Origin: Debaryomyces hansenii CBS767
Taxonomy: Eukaryota; Ascomycota; Pichiomycetes; Serinales; Debaryomycetaceae
Reading direction: 5' to 3'
Assembly: GCF_000006445.2 (NCBI RefSeq)
Contig: NC_006049.2
Location: 372,001-436,000 of the forward strand
DNA length: 64,000 nucleotides
The position numbers and the translations under genes were made by a program. Positions 46,112-57,900 of the stretch are shown here, in pieces (position 1 is the stretch's first letter; each line of letters opens with the position of its first letter). Under the pieces are notes generated by a model. The model was given only the letters and a program-made list of their open reading frames with translations, made no database searches and was not told where the DNA came from.

Positions 46112-46368
46112 GGTTGGACCTTGTCCGAGTCGTAAGATGAAATAAGAGATGGTGTCCATCGTCCTGGAAATACAAATGAGAAATTGTGATTAAACACATT
46201 GACCGGTAGAAAGGTAGTTGGGAGGGCACAGGAGGGTTCACTGGAATCAAAGGTAGATTGAATCATCGTTCTATGTGCAGTCCATATGATTAAACAGATT
46301 TTCCAGATGGCAGAAGACCGGGTGTAGTATAGTTTATAGGTGTTTATGGACATTTATATAAGGGAAAG

Positions 46369-48753
46369 ATGAGAGTTACAAGTCTGCGATTACTACAAGG
46401 AGGGCTGTTAGTGCTGCGGGTGCTAAAAAGAAGACTAAATAATGCGAGTCGGACGAAGAAGGGGTGGTTTTCCACTCGTACGCTAGCCGATTCGAACGAG
46501 CACTTGAGACGAGTGTTTGACGACCAAGCATACTTTGATAATTTCACGAAAAGTGGAGCTCCTGAAGGAGCTATGAACTCGTTATTCGGGGGAAACGGAG
46601 TTGGGCTTTTTAGGAACAGAGCCTTGATTTCGCCCCAGGGGCTAGTTGATTTTTCAGAAGAGTCTCTTGAGAGGGCAAAGATGTTGGTTTCCAATATGAT
46701 GGCTGAAGTGAAGACTAGCGAGCAAGGACGTTTAGAGTACATAAAGAAGCTTGACCAGTTGAGTGATGTATTATGTCGTGTTATTGATGTAGCCGAATTC
46801 ATTCGGGTATCCCACCCGAGCCAGAAGTGGGTGGATGCAGCACAGAGGACCCACGAAATCATGTTTGAATACATGAACCAGTTGAACACTAATGTGGAAT
46901 TATACGAGAGTTTGAGAGATTTGTTGATAGACCCTGCTATAACTACAAAGTTAAGCAAAGAAGAAATCGAGGTTGGAGAATACTTGAGACAGGATTTTGA
47001 ACGGTCTGGTATCCATATGGATCCAAACACTAGAAATAATTTTGTTGCAATTACTCAAGAAATTTCTCTTTTGGGATCTCATTTTAATAACGATATTCAC
47101 AGTTTAGAAAGCTATTGGTGTAATATTTCCAGGTCTGAATTTGATAAAATAAGCGATACGGTTGTCAAGAGCGAAATTTACGGATATCAGTCGAGCTCTC
47201 CTGCGAGCCAAAACAAGGATTCTGGAAATATATATATACCGTTGGCCGGTCATATTCCCTACACAATTCTTTCAAAATGTGAGGTTGAGTCAGTAAGAAG
47301 AAAAGTATGGATATCTTTGCACAACTCTCCTAAAGAGCAAATTGATACATTAAATGCATTCGTGAAATACCGTGCCTTACTAGCCAAAATGTTGGGCTAT
47401 AAATCATTTGCACATTACCAGTTAGAACATAAAATGGCCAAAAACCCAGAGAATGTGCTAACTTTACTTAGGAATTTGCAACAAGGATTGATCAGTAAGG
47501 AATACGGTGTTTGCGAAGAAGTTAAAAAATTGCATTCATTCAAAAATGGAGACGATGCTGTGATGACTGACGAAGAAATATTAGAGGATGTCAAACCCTG
47601 GGATCGTGAATACTTATTAGCACAATTGCAATCTCAGACTTTGAAAGATGAGGAGCCATTGGAAGACATATCAGAGTATTTTTCAGTTGGAACCATTGTT
47701 TCTGGATTATCTAAATTGTTTTATAGTATTTACAATGTCAATTTGATCCCAGAAGCAACGTTAAAGGGGGAAACATGGGATTCAAATCAAGTTCGGAAAT
47801 TAAATGTTTTTGATGTGACATCTAATAAAAAGCTTGGCTATTTGTATTTAGATTTTTGGTCCCCTAAAGTCTTACCATCGCATTTTACTATTGTTTGCCT
47901 GAGAAAGTTGAACACTGATATCGGTAGCGAGTCGAGGGATGAAATGAGAGAAATGGTTCAATTGGATGAAAATGAACAACACCAATTGCCGGTGATTTCG
48001 TTGGTATGTAATCTTCTGAAACCACAAGGGACTGGAGTTGGTAGGTTCACCGGAATGGATAGTCGTAAGCCAACTTTACTATCCTTGGACCAAGTCGATA
48101 CTATCTTCCATGAAATGGGACATGCAATGCATTCTATGATTGGTAAGACGGATTTGCATAACTTGTCAGGAACTAGGTGTGTCACAGACTTTGTTGAGTT
48201 GCCATCGGTGCTCATGGAATCATTCAGTAAAGATCCCCGTGTATTATGCAAGATCGCAAAACATTATCGTACGAAGGAACCCTTATCCAAGGAAACCTTG
48301 GCTAAACATCAATCCCATAGAGTCTTACTAGAGGAAAGTGAAACCTTCATGCAATCTAAAATGGCAATGTTAGATCAAGTCTTACATAACGAGGATATCA
48401 TAAATTGTGGTATTAAGGATTTTGATTCGACTGCCGTATATCATCATTTGGAGAGCCAATTGAAGGTATTTGCTGATAAATGGTCTACATGGCACGGAAA
48501 ATTTCCTCATTTGTTTTCTTACGGAGCAGTATACTACTCATATCTTTTAGATAGAGCAATTGCAGAGAAGATTTGGCATGGTCTTTTCAAGGATGATCCT
48601 TGGAGTCGTGAAGCAGGTCAAAAGTATAAGGATAGTATTCTTAAATGGGGTGGCACAAGAGATCCATGGGTCTGTTTGGCCGATGCCCTAGGTGATGAAA
48701 GATTAGGCAAAGGTGATTCAAAGGCCATGGAGATAATAGGCCAAAAAGTATAG
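46369..48753 (+). CDS. OCT1: Mitochondrial intermediate peptidase Oct1
   Basis: M3-family zinc oligopeptidase that trims an N-terminal octapeptide from imported matrix proteins after MPP cleavage. 794 residues (yeast 772). The catalytic motif HEMGH lies at about residues 581-585 in VDTIFHEMGHAMHSMIG, with the distal Glu in DFVELPSVLMESF. The basic presequence (about 1-45, including RRLNNASRTKKGWFSTRTL) contains three CTG codons (46384, 46405, 46414) which, read as Ser, make it the usual Arg/Ser-rich type. The start at 46369 lies only about 10 bp downstream of a TATATAAG sequence, so the mRNA leader is short or the core promoter lies elsewhere. Confidence 0.95.
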   Translation: MRVTSLRLLQGGLLVLRVLKRRLNNASRTKKGWFSTRTLADSNEHLRRVFDDQAYFDNFTKSGAPEGAMNSLFGGNGVGLFRNRALISPQGLVDFSEESLERAKMLVSNMMAEVKTSEQGRLEYIKKLDQLSDVLCRVIDVAEFIRVSHPSQKWVDAAQRTHEIMFEYMNQLNTNVELYESLRDLLIDPAITTKLSKEEIEVGEYLRQDFERSGIHMDPNTRNNFVAITQEISLLGSHFNNDIHSLESYWCNISRSEFDKISDTVVKSEIYGYQSSSPASQNKDSGNIYIPLAGHIPYTILSKCEVESVRRKVWISLHNSPKEQIDTLNAFVKYRALLAKMLGYKSFAHYQLEHKMAKNPENVLTLLRNLQQGLISKEYGVCEEVKKLHSFKNGDDAVMTDEEILEDVKPWDREYLLAQLQSQTLKDEEPLEDISEYFSVGTIVSGLSKLFYSIYNVNLIPEATLKGETWDSNQVRKLNVFDVTSNKKLGYLYLDFWSPKVLPSHFTIVCLRKLNTDIGSESRDEMREMVQLDENEQHQLPVISLVCNLLKPQGTGVGRFTGMDSRKPTLLSLDQVDTIFHEMGHAMHSMIGKTDLHNLSGTRCVTDFVELPSVLMESFSKDPRVLCKIAKHYRTKEPLSKETLAKHQSHRVLLEESETFMQSKMAMLDQVLHNEDIINCGIKDFDSTAVYHHLESQLKVFADKWSTWHGKFPHLFSYGAVYYSYLLDRAIAEKIWHGLFKDDPWSREAGQKYKDSILKWGGTRDPWVCLADALGDERLGKGDSKAMEIIGQKV

Positions 48754-48911
48754 TTTTGTATTTATTTATTTATTTATTCTGTACATATATTAATAATTGA
48801 CATATATAAATGCGAGCTCATTGTAAAATCCGTTTGTTTACATTTCGAAATTATTTACATTCTGTTATCTACAGTTTTTTTTTCAGCGGCAGAAGGCGTA
48901 ATATATACTGA

Positions 48912-50459
48912 ATGATGTCTACCTCAAACGATAAAGAAAACCCCGGTACGGGTCCCAGTGATAAATACGATGCTAGTTGTGAATATTCGCCCAATGCCTC
49001 AAAAAAAGCGTTGAAACCAATATCGCCAAATAAAGGACCAAACTCCTATGTTGGCAAATTGAATTTCTTGCAAGGTGATAATATAGACAGCCATTTCACC
49101 AATATTCATAGTTCACACCAGCAACTTCATCAGGTGTTGCATAACTTGGAAGTGCAGACGACACAAACAGGTATCGACTTAGGGCAATTATGTGATAGGC
49201 TGAAGAACAACAATCAATATTTGAATAAATTGCTAGAGAACATAACAAATTACTCGAACGAGGTTATCACAGAAGGAAATGCTACAAAAAATGATATTAC
49301 GAACATAATAAGTAGACTAGACCTATTCAATGAAGAGCTCAAGAAAATCAGAACATCAGACGATTCAAAAAATTTAACTGATAATATAAGAGAGATTGTC
49401 CGTGTAGAAATGGGCAAGAATACTCCTTCATCTCAACAAGACATATTACATAAAGTAAAGGAAGCGGTGTCTGATTGTTTGGAAGGGATTCCAGTCAACA
49501 ACGACTTCAAAGCATTAGCTAAATCAATCAATGAATCACATACGACAAATGACCAAAGGCATGAAAAGCTACTTAATGAAGTATTACTTATTCAACAGAG
49601 AGTTCCTGAAAGCGATCTTGTTAGGCAGATAGTAGACCCAATTGTTGCAGAGCTTAAATCTGTTTCATTGGATAGCAATTCTCTCAAGTTATTGGGTGAC
49701 ATACTTGACATTTTAAACAGAGAAAAGGAAACGAATAAAGCGACAGAGCTGTTTCAGACTACGTCCACAGAGAAGCTTGAAAATATCACCAAGGAATTAT
49801 CTACTCATAACGAATCAAAGCAGGCTATAAATGACTTAGTTCGCCGTTTAGATGATTTACATCAAGAGACGCAAACTCAAAATAATGATATTTTATTACA
49901 ACTCTCAACCGGAGCAGTACAGAGTAATGAATTATCTAATCTTCAAACTTCCATGATTGATGTTAAGAAAGCCTTGGAATCGAAAGATGCTCAAATTTCC
50001 AAATTAACAAAGCTTGTTGAAAATCAATCTACTTTGATCAATGATTTAGCATCTAAATCCGAAAAGTTATACACGAAGCAAAATCTAGAGAAGAGCATAA
50101 CTAACCTCGAACACAAATACGATTTGTTATGTAAAAACTACGAACAAAAATTTAATGATCTTAAATTGGTTCAAAGTGAATTTAAGGAACTAGCTGAGAA
50201 TATACAAAATATAAATACAGATACGGCTAAATCAACAGATATGAATAAGCCTGATAAAATACTCAAATTACAAAAGATTCGTCAATTACACAACTCGAAG
50301 ATGAGTGAGATTCAAGAACATAATCAGCCAAACAATTTGAAGACAAATAAAAGAATAATGAGTACCCCAATAACACATAAGCTGCGTGGTTCGAACCAAA
50401 TATTTGACCAAATTAATGAATATAATGAATCTCTGAATAATTCAGAAGAAGAATTTTAG
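48912..50459 (+). CDS. Coiled-coil protein with N-terminal KEN motif, unknown function
   Basis: 515 residues. The N-terminal 60 residues are polar, with a KEN box (NDKENPG, residues about 6-12) and proline-directed Ser sites (SPNAS, ISPNK), as in substrates of CDK and the APC/C. From about residue 60 to 440 the sequence is almost entirely helical heptads (LHQVLHNLEVQTTQTGIDLG; LKNNNQYLNKLLENITNYSN; VEMGKNTPSSQQDILHKVKE). The C-terminal tail is basic then acidic. It could be a spindle-pole, kinetochore or cytoskeletal component; no family is recognised. Low Cys/Trp and absence of membrane segments argue for a soluble structural protein. Confidence 0.75.
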   Translation: MMSTSNDKENPGTGPSDKYDASCEYSPNASKKALKPISPNKGPNSYVGKLNFLQGDNIDSHFTNIHSSHQQLHQVLHNLEVQTTQTGIDLGQLCDRLKNNNQYLNKLLENITNYSNEVITEGNATKNDITNIISRLDLFNEELKKIRTSDDSKNLTDNIREIVRVEMGKNTPSSQQDILHKVKEAVSDCLEGIPVNNDFKALAKSINESHTTNDQRHEKLLNEVLLIQQRVPESDLVRQIVDPIVAELKSVSLDSNSLKLLGDILDILNREKETNKATELFQTTSTEKLENITKELSTHNESKQAINDLVRRLDDLHQETQTQNNDILLQLSTGAVQSNELSNLQTSMIDVKKALESKDAQISKLTKLVENQSTLINDLASKSEKLYTKQNLEKSITNLEHKYDLLCKNYEQKFNDLKLVQSEFKELAENIQNINTDTAKSTDMNKPDKILKLQKIRQLHNSKMSEIQEHNQPNNLKTNKRIMSTPITHKLRGSNQIFDQINEYNESLNNSEEEF

Positions 50460-50511
50460 AATTCGGTATATACAAAGATTATTTACATAATATACAATTA
50501 TTAGCTTTCTT

Positions 50512-51900
50512 CTAATTTTGATAAATTCTCTCTTTATCATCCATATATGGCCTTAAGACCTTTGGAATAATAATCGATTCAGTGGCTGGATCATAAAATT
50601 GCTCCATTATTGCAACAATTACTCTAGGTATGGCAACGCAAGTTCCATTTAATGTGTGAATGTATTTTAATTTATTTTCATCTTTGCCATCCTCATATCT
50701 AATACCTAATCTCCTCGACTGATAATCGCTACAATTGGAACAGCTTGTTAATTCACCCCAGCCTTCTCTCCCAGGCATCCAAGCTTCACAATCAAACTTC
50801 TTCAAGGCCGGTGCTCCAAGATCCGAACTTGGCATATTTATCATTTTTGCACTTAAACCTAAGTCTTCAATTATGCTAATTTGTAAGTTTTTAAGGTCTT
50901 CTAATTCTTGTGCAGCCTTGTCAGGGGTTGTAAAATGGAATAACTCAACCTTTGTAAATTCGTGAACTCTGTATAACCCTTTAGTATCCGACCCACGAGC
51001 TCCAGCCTCTGCTCTATATGATCTGGAGATACCTACATACTTTATAGGGTAATTCTGTGATGAAGGAAACGTCGAGGACGAATGGTAAGCACCTAATGGG
51101 ATTTCCGCAGTACCTATTAAAGATAAGTCATCATTGGTTAATTGATAGACCTGTTGTTCTCCGTTTTGGTCGTTAGGTTTGAAACCACATGCACTGATAA
51201 TTTCATTCTTCACAATTGAAGGAGGTATAATCATAGTATATCCATTTACACGAGCTTTTGAAAGACCATACTGAATCAATGCTTGCTCTAATAAAGCACC
51301 ATCTCCAACGAGATAGTACCACGAGGACCCAGAGATTCTTGCGGCGATATTAAAATTCATAATATTTAATTTTTCACCAATAGTCTTATGGTCAAATTTA
51401 GATGTGGGCATGGAGTTTACTGCGTCTTGTTCCGATGCACAATTAATAAACTTCACTATATCCCCCTGCAATGTATCTTTAGGTACTGTTGTATCGAGTA
51501 AGTTTGGAAGAGACTCAGCATATCTGTGTATTTTTTGCGATAATTCGTCTCTTTCAGCTTCCAATGTTTTCAACTCACTTTTTGCTTTAGCTAATTCTTC
51601 CTTAACCTCTATAGGTGCTTTGTTCTTTAGTTCCTTCATAACCTCACTTAATTTTGACCTCTCATGCTTTTTAGTATTGATTCTATTAGTTAGTTCAATT
51701 TCAATTGGTCTATTGGTGACTACATATTCAAGACTTTGAATCAACTCTGGAGTTTTTCTTCGAATTATTGCATCTTTATATTTTTCGCTATTATTTATAA
51801 TATTCTTCAAATCAAAGTTTGGTTTCCTAAGGACAGTTGTGTTTTTGAATGAGCTTGAGTATCTACGGAAAGATACATTTAAGGGTCTATGACGTAGCAT
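50512..51900 (-). CDS. DIA4: Mitochondrial seryl-tRNA synthetase Dia4
   Basis: Charges mitochondrial tRNA-Ser. 462 residues (yeast 446). An Arg/Ser presequence (MLRHRPLNVSFRRYSSS) is followed by the SerRS coiled-coil arm (about 70-130; KSELKTLEAERDELSQKIHR). The class II catalytic core has motif 2 near residue 290 (YRAEAGARGSDTKGLYRVHE) and motif 3 near the C-terminus (TLNGTCVAIPRVIVAIME). The start is the ATG at 51900; the frame upstream starts with a TTG. The coiled-coil gene ending at 50459 is convergent, 52 bp away. Confidence 0.93.
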   Translation of the reverse strand: MLRHRPLNVSFRRYSSSFKNTTVLRKPNFDLKNIINNSEKYKDAIIRRKTPELIQSLEYVVTNRPIEIELTNRINTKKHERSKLSEVMKELKNKAPIEVKEELAKAKSELKTLEAERDELSQKIHRYAESLPNLLDTTVPKDTLQGDIVKFINCASEQDAVNSMPTSKFDHKTIGEKLNIMNFNIAARISGSSWYYLVGDGALLEQALIQYGLSKARVNGYTMIIPPSIVKNEIISACGFKPNDQNGEQQVYQLTNDDLSLIGTAEIPLGAYHSSSTFPSSQNYPIKYVGISRSYRAEAGARGSDTKGLYRVHEFTKVELFHFTTPDKAAQELEDLKNLQISIIEDLGLSAKMINMPSSDLGAPALKKFDCEAWMPGREGWGELTSCSNCSDYQSRRLGIRYEDGKDENKLKYIHTLNGTCVAIPRVIVAIMEQFYDPATESIIIPKVLRPYMDDKERIYQN

Positions 51901-52139
51901 TAAAGTATATGATGAACAAAATCCAAGATCCAAGTCGATATGATCGAATTTTTCATCGCTGCGAATTAAGCTATAAAATTGTTAGAGCATCGTTGGTTAA
52001 TAGAATAATTTACATCAATTACAATTCAGTTACTTTACTTGTTCATTTCAAAACGTTAATAATATACAATACAAAGAACTATGTAGAGTGTTCTATCTCT
52101 ATAATAATCTTACTATTAATTAATGCAGGGATTCAACCT

Positions 52140-53858
52140 TTATTTGAAAAGGAAATCTATAACTCTCGCATAGAAAGGACCTCTTTTCAATTGATCTTGA
52201 TATTCTTGCTTTTCCAAGTTCAATACTTCTTCATCAAATATAACTCTATCGGCATTAATATCGACGTCGCTGGTCTTAATGTACAACTTCCAATTTCTAG
52301 TCCAAAGTTTATGACCAACATAGAAAAAGATTAAAACACAAGCACCAAGATAATTCTCGAAGAAGTTTTGGGCGTCTGGGGTACTAGATCCAACAGGGAA
52401 CAACGCAATGTAGAATTGCGCAATTAAAATCAACCAATGCCATACAATTGCGTAAACCGAACCCCATACACCCGTAGACGCAACATAACCTAACGAATCA
52501 AGTGAGATACCGTTATGCTTCAAGACTTGTCTAAATCTAACATGGGATACAACAATGATATTCCAAGTGAAGATTTGCGATAAACCAGAGATAGATAACA
52601 ACCAGGTGAAAACTTCTTCTTCTTTTTTGTAGGCAGCTATGAATGAGAATAAACCAACAATAGAACAAACAACTAATGCTCTTAAAGGTCTACCAGCCTT
52701 GTCAATATAGTTGAAATAACTTGGCGCAAAACCTTGTTCAGCTAAGGACTGTAAAGTTCTTGAGGACGAGTACAAAGCGGATGATGCAACAGAAGTGACG
52801 GACAACAAAATGACGGCATTAATAATATCTGGAGCAACTTTAACACTGTGTAATTCAGCAGCAAGTACAAATGGAGAAGCATGGTTAGCACCACCAGCAG
52901 AACCCATTAATTTGTCTGAAGTGTATGGAACCATAAGACCAACCATTGTTAACGAACCCAAGAATAAGATTAAAATTCTCCAGAAAATTAACTTACAGGC
53001 AGCAGGGATAGCCTTTCTAGGGTTAGGCTGTTCAGCCGCAGATAAAGCAACGAATTCAGATTGACCCAACGAAAAGGCACCAGTCACGAAAACATTACAC
53101 AACCCCTTGAAGTTGGTATAGTACCCAGGATTGTGCCAATATCTACCACCAATAAAACCAACAGGCCCACCACCACAATTGACGATAATAGCCATGAGAA
53201 TGAAACCACAAATCATACATAACTTGATACTTCCGAAAACGAACTCACCTTCACCATATCCCTTGGAACCAACAAAGTTGATGAGTAAAATGACCACAAA
53301 GAAAATTGACACCCAGATATCAGGGTTGTATTTTGTGTTCTGATCCCAGTACTGAATGGTCATGGCAGCAGTGACTAATTCCACAGCAATAACTGACAAC
53401 CATTGAATACAGTAATTCCAAGTAACCGCAAATGCAATGGATTCATCGAGGAACTTACGAGGATAGTTATTGTACCCACCAGAAAGACTACTGTAATTCA
53501 CAGCCAACTCCCCGGCCGCTTGTAAAGTAGGATATAAGAACGACCCAACGATGGCGTAACCAACTATCAAAAATAATGGACCAGAAACATGCAATACCTT
53601 ACCTGAACCCACAAGCAACCCGGTACCAACACCAGTAACAAGGGCCATAAGTGTTAAGTGTCTCTTACTGATCCCTTTTTGCAATTTTTTACCTTCATCA
53701 CCATGCGAAACTTCTTGTCTCTTAAACGAATCTTTAAAGCGATCCCATTTACCCATGTCATTATTGTTAGCAGGTGTTTCGGAGTCCGATACTGAACCGG
53801 AAAAATCTCCTCTGAGCTCAGAAACCACTGGCTTCATTTCTAAATCTTTTGCTGACAT
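52140..53858 (-). CDS. Plasma-membrane amino-acid permease (AGP1/GNP1-type AAP family)
   Basis: Proton-coupled amino-acid permease of the yeast AAP (APC superfamily) group. 572 residues with about 12 transmembrane segments. TM1 carries the diagnostic MALVTGVGTGLLVGSGKVL substrate-binding turn; later family blocks are GELAVNYSSLSGGYNNYPR, FGSIKLCMICGFILMAIIV, GQSEFVALSAAEQPNPRKAI and LQSLAEQGFAPSYFNYIDKA. The MALVTGVGTGLL form and long N-terminal tail are closest to broad-range permeases (Agp1, Gnp1, Bap2) rather than basic-amino-acid permeases. N-terminal Lys residues near 45-60 could be ubiquitination sites. The exact substrate cannot be told. Confidence 0.87.
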   Translation of the reverse strand: MSAKDLEMKPVVSELRGDFSGSVSDSETPANNNDMGKWDRFKDSFKRQEVSHGDEGKKLQKGISKRHLTLMALVTGVGTGLLVGSGKVLHVSGPLFLIVGYAIVGSFLYPTLQAAGELAVNYSSLSGGYNNYPRKFLDESIAFAVTWNYCIQWLSVIAVELVTAAMTIQYWDQNTKYNPDIWVSIFFVVILLINFVGSKGYGEGEFVFGSIKLCMICGFILMAIIVNCGGGPVGFIGGRYWHNPGYYTNFKGLCNVFVTGAFSLGQSEFVALSAAEQPNPRKAIPAACKLIFWRILILFLGSLTMVGLMVPYTSDKLMGSAGGANHASPFVLAAELHSVKVAPDIINAVILLSVTSVASSALYSSSRTLQSLAEQGFAPSYFNYIDKAGRPLRALVVCSIVGLFSFIAAYKKEEEVFTWLLSISGLSQIFTWNIIVVSHVRFRQVLKHNGISLDSLGYVASTGVWGSVYAIVWHWLILIAQFYIALFPVGSSTPDAQNFFENYLGACVLIFFYVGHKLWTRNWKLYIKTSDVDINADRVIFDEEVLNLEKQEYQDQLKRGPFYARVIDFLFK

Positions 53859-54921
53859 TGGAAAACTGTTAATAATAACTGCAACAACTAATCCTCTATA
53901 TTTGTAATAGTATCAAAAAAAAATTATATCTTGTCGATATTAGGTTAATAATTTTTCAATGAGATTGAAGAATAAATGTTATGCTAATGCTAGAGAACAG
54001 TTTGGTCGAAACAATAAAATCTTTACGTCAGATCTTGAACAAAGGGTATCCAGGAATATATATATGTAATTATGCTCCGCTTTGGCAAAGTAGGCTTACC
54101 ACAAAAGATTATAGAAACTCTCGCTATGAATGGTAGATTCCTTCATAGATAGGCTGCTTGAATTTCTTACTCATCTTTCACGGCAAAATTTCTTCAACTG
54201 TCGCGGAAAAAATTTCTTTTACTTGACATGCATCAACGCCGCATATAATCATAGATTAGAAGAGAATTTTAATGCTAAGTCCTATTGTACGTAACATCAC
54301 GGAAGAGATTTCACCGGGTACTTTTTTGGGTCCAATAGTTCGGCCCGGAGAGCTATATACGAAATTCTCCTGAAGCCAGACCATTTCAATGCTATAATGT
54401 CTGATGAAGTTAGTGATGGTGTTTTCCTATACTGTGTTTGGATGTAAATGTCTCCAAGCGCATAGGGCAATTGCTCGCCTATTGCTCGCCTAGTTGCATA
54501 AGAGGCATTTTTTTGGCCCGCAGCACGATATCAAGCGTTGGTACGTGACCCCGATAAAAGAAAGGAATGGGAACGAATTCTATGTCGCGATTACATAAAG
54601 GATTTAGACCGATACACCAATAGTGTATCATACATCTGCATCGTGTATTTAGCGAAAACCAAATAGAGGTGATAGCGATTAAAGTCCATCTTAGAGCAAT
54701 ATATAGAGCTCGAATTTTTACGCTATGTAGTGGCAATTTACTAGAACATTAACCAATACAGTTATTGGAATGATAGATAATACATATTTTAGAAGTAGTA
54801 CTCGTGTAGTTTTTGACATATTATTATAAAGCAATAAGTGGAGAACAATAGATTTCTAGAAATATAAAGCGCCCTGCAAGTATATATGGAGAGGGCACTC
54901 GGATCGAGGGGAAATGACACC
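53859..54921. other. Long (1.06 kb) upstream region of the permease gene
   Basis: No supported gene; an 85-codon minus frame near 54479-54736 has no coding features. The region ends at the SRO7 stop. It includes CGGCCCGGAGAGC near 54342, an 11-bp perfect tandem duplication (ATTGCTCGCCT) at 54470-54491, and an ATATATAT tract near 54057-54066. Its length suits a nutrient-regulated permease promoter, but no factor site is certain. Confidence 0.5.
54470..54491 (+). repeat. Perfect 11-bp tandem duplication ATTGCTCGCCT x2
   Basis: ATTGCTCGCCT at 54470-54480 is repeated at once at 54481-54491. It is intergenic and probably a recent slippage event. Confidence 0.8.
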
Positions 54922-57900
54922 CTAGAACCCAAGTTTGTTCTTGATGGCTGCATTGAATACAGTCTTTTTCAGGCTCGCGAGCGAGTCGTTCATGGTTTCA
55001 CTCATGTTGTTGGCATAGCCGTTCATGGTTTCTTCCATCGATTCGACTCCGGATTGCAAGTTTTTCATGAGTCCCCCGGCACCCATCCCATATCCGTACC
55101 CTGGGCCTGTTGCCCTACGGACGGGGTCTTTGTAGTCCTTTTCCGGTTTATCACTCAGATACCCCTGAAACCCATACCCAGCATTTGGATTCGCCTCGGG
55201 GCTAATATTGTGAGCTAACTCACTTTCGATGTTTTTGGTGGATCGTCTATTAGGCCCTGCAATCAACCCGATTAAGTCCTCGTTACTAATATACCTTGTT
55301 TGCCCCTTAGCCCATTGTATGGCTCCGGCTGCAGGTCTGGGGGGTATTATAGCGTTTTCATTAAACAATAAGTCTGTAGCGTGGGGTTCCTTCAGTTTCT
55401 TCTCTTTCGACTCGGAAATATACGCAGAGAGGTTTATTCCCTCAGTAGGACCAAGTCGGACGAACATTTCCCCTGTAATCAAGATGTCAGATTGCGAAGA
55501 TATTGGTGATTCTAAAGCATTTTTAAGCTTATTATAGATCTCCTTGGGGATTTTAACGTCTGCAATATCATTCAATGATGGAATTGAAGAAAATTTAATG
55601 AAACCCAGCTTTACAAGAGATGCTAGAACAATTCCCTTATCTTTAACCTTGATAACACCGCAGGCAAGGCAAGATTCGTCGACGACCTTGTGTGATAATT
55701 TTGTTTTAGGCAATTGCAATACTCTGATATCTCTATTGGACGTTGTAATAATCATTCCTGGTATAACTATACCATGGCTAAGCTTTTGGAACATCTCCAT
55801 ATTAGCCACAGCACTTTCGCCATTGGAGGAGTTTATAGGAATAAGCTTGTCAAGCTTTGAATCAGCTGCATCTTCACCTCCGAGAACTCTGTAATTAAGA
55901 TTAGTGGTCTTATTCATGAAAACAACTTCAAAACCACCGTTTCCTTGTGGAATAATCTTAAATACCATTAAATTTCCTCCACCGTTGGTACCACATAATA
56001 GGATTACAGAGGAATATCCATCTTGGCCATATTCCATGATGGCAAACTCCATAGTGGTAATGTAGCAATTACTTTCTGTTGTTATTAAGTGTTTCTTAAT
56101 TGAATCAATGTTGTAAATAATTGCAGGCCCACGAGATATATCACAGACTACCATTTTACCAGATTTATACCCGATTGCGGCAAATCCAATATTGCTCATC
56201 TTTAAACATGATATTTGGTCTTGATTATCTAACTTAAGTAAAGATACAGGCAAGAAGTTACTAGACCTGGCGAACGTACCAACCACACGATCCTTTATAT
56301 TATAAATTTTTGCATCAGAATTACTATGTTGCACCTGACAGTTATGATAATCAATACCACTGCTACTTCCTTTATTAGGAGGAATATTGACTTTTCCAAA
56401 TTTACAAATCACCACATCACCATTTCCCATACCTACTGCCATCTCCTTATTCTGTAACCCAAGCGAAACAGAAACAATATCTATACAATTAGGATCGCCA
56501 TTATCATATAACGTATCTCTCAAACTGATCTGTATTAAATTATCTTCTTGGTATTCCCCCTTGGATATATCTTTCAATCTTATTATCCCACCTTCATGAC
56601 CGGTTATCAAAATATTACGAGAGTTATCATCATAACCAGTAGGTCTTGGGGCGTTCCTTTGACTGACAGGAGCTCCTCCCTTTAGCAACAGGAAATTACT
56701 GGCACCACCACCAGATGAAGCCTTGTTGCTCAAAATACTATACCAATCAATCCTCTTCACAGTAATAATGCTTGCATCTATGACCGGTGGTTGAATTAAT
56801 GAAATAGATAACGGCAAAATCAATCCGCTCATATCAGAGGGAGGTTCTCCAGAATTGGAATATTCTGTAATATAAAGAGATCCATTGTTACTTAATAAGA
56901 TCAAGTAAGAAGGATTATGGTTCCCGCCAAAGTAGGGCAGACTATCAATTGGCACAGGCAAAATCCTAGAAATATACTCCGGTTGTTCGTCAGCATTGCT
57001 ATTTAAAGTAATAGGAATGATTCTTTGACCTGAGCTTGGTTGAGCGTAAAATTGACCTTGTTTCTCGTGCGACGTTAACGAATACTTCAATGTATAACCA
57101 AAATCCAAAATATGTATCAAATTCCCCTGATGCGAATCACCACCACATATAATCAATTGGGTCAATTCTGGATCTTGAGAACAAACCCATCTGACATTTT
57201 CAATTGGAGCAAAATTTAAAGGAGTTTCGATTGGTTCTCCGGGCCTGTGTAAATTAGTTTCAAAAAGATTTCTGGCTTCTAATAACGTACCATCATTACC
57301 ATCCCAAAAGGCTAAGGTGTTATCCTTGTGCACCGTGACTACATGTAACCCATTTGGGTGGAAATGGGCCTCAAGAAGTGGAACTATAACCTCTTTTGAT
57401 GAGCCAAATATTTTCTTTTTCCCTCCATTTGCAATATTCAAGGAGTGGGCGAACCCTTTAGCCTCTCTAGATATCTGATAAACCAACGAACTCTTAATTT
57501 CCCCTGCCGTCAAAGAATATATGATTGCACAGTGCGAATAGGCAATTAATATTGTACCTATATCTCTAGGGTGCCATTCGATTCCTAGCACCGGTGACAT
57601 TTTTTGTTTCGGTAACAATTTTTTCTGCAAATTATCAATCCTAAATGGTGTATTTGCTAATCTATCAACATCGTAGAACATTACAGCCCCATTTGATAAC
57701 CCTACAATTAAGAAATCAAGTGATGGGTCCAGATCAATTGATGTGATTGTCCCCGGCAGAAATGTTCCTAAAATAGTCTTGGAATGTAACGATAATACCG
57801 TAATTCCATTTCCCCCTGGCAGAATTCCAACTAAGTAAATACCCTTGATAAATCGAAGCTCCGTCATAGGACTCGAAGTGTTGAATTCAAACACAACCTC

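Noticed and set aside
46344..47030. 228-codon minus-strand frame opposite the 5' part of OCT1
   Set aside because: Antisense shadow of a conserved coding region; composition reflects OCT1 codon structure.
51849..52334. 161-codon plus-strand frame across the DIA4 5' end and permease 3' end
   Set aside because: It runs antisense through two well-identified genes, has AT-driven Ile/Tyr/Asn composition and no recognisable domain.
54479..54736. 85-codon minus-strand frame in the permease upstream region
   Set aside because: No family resemblance, no preferred codon use, and it covers the 11-bp tandem duplication; likely chance.
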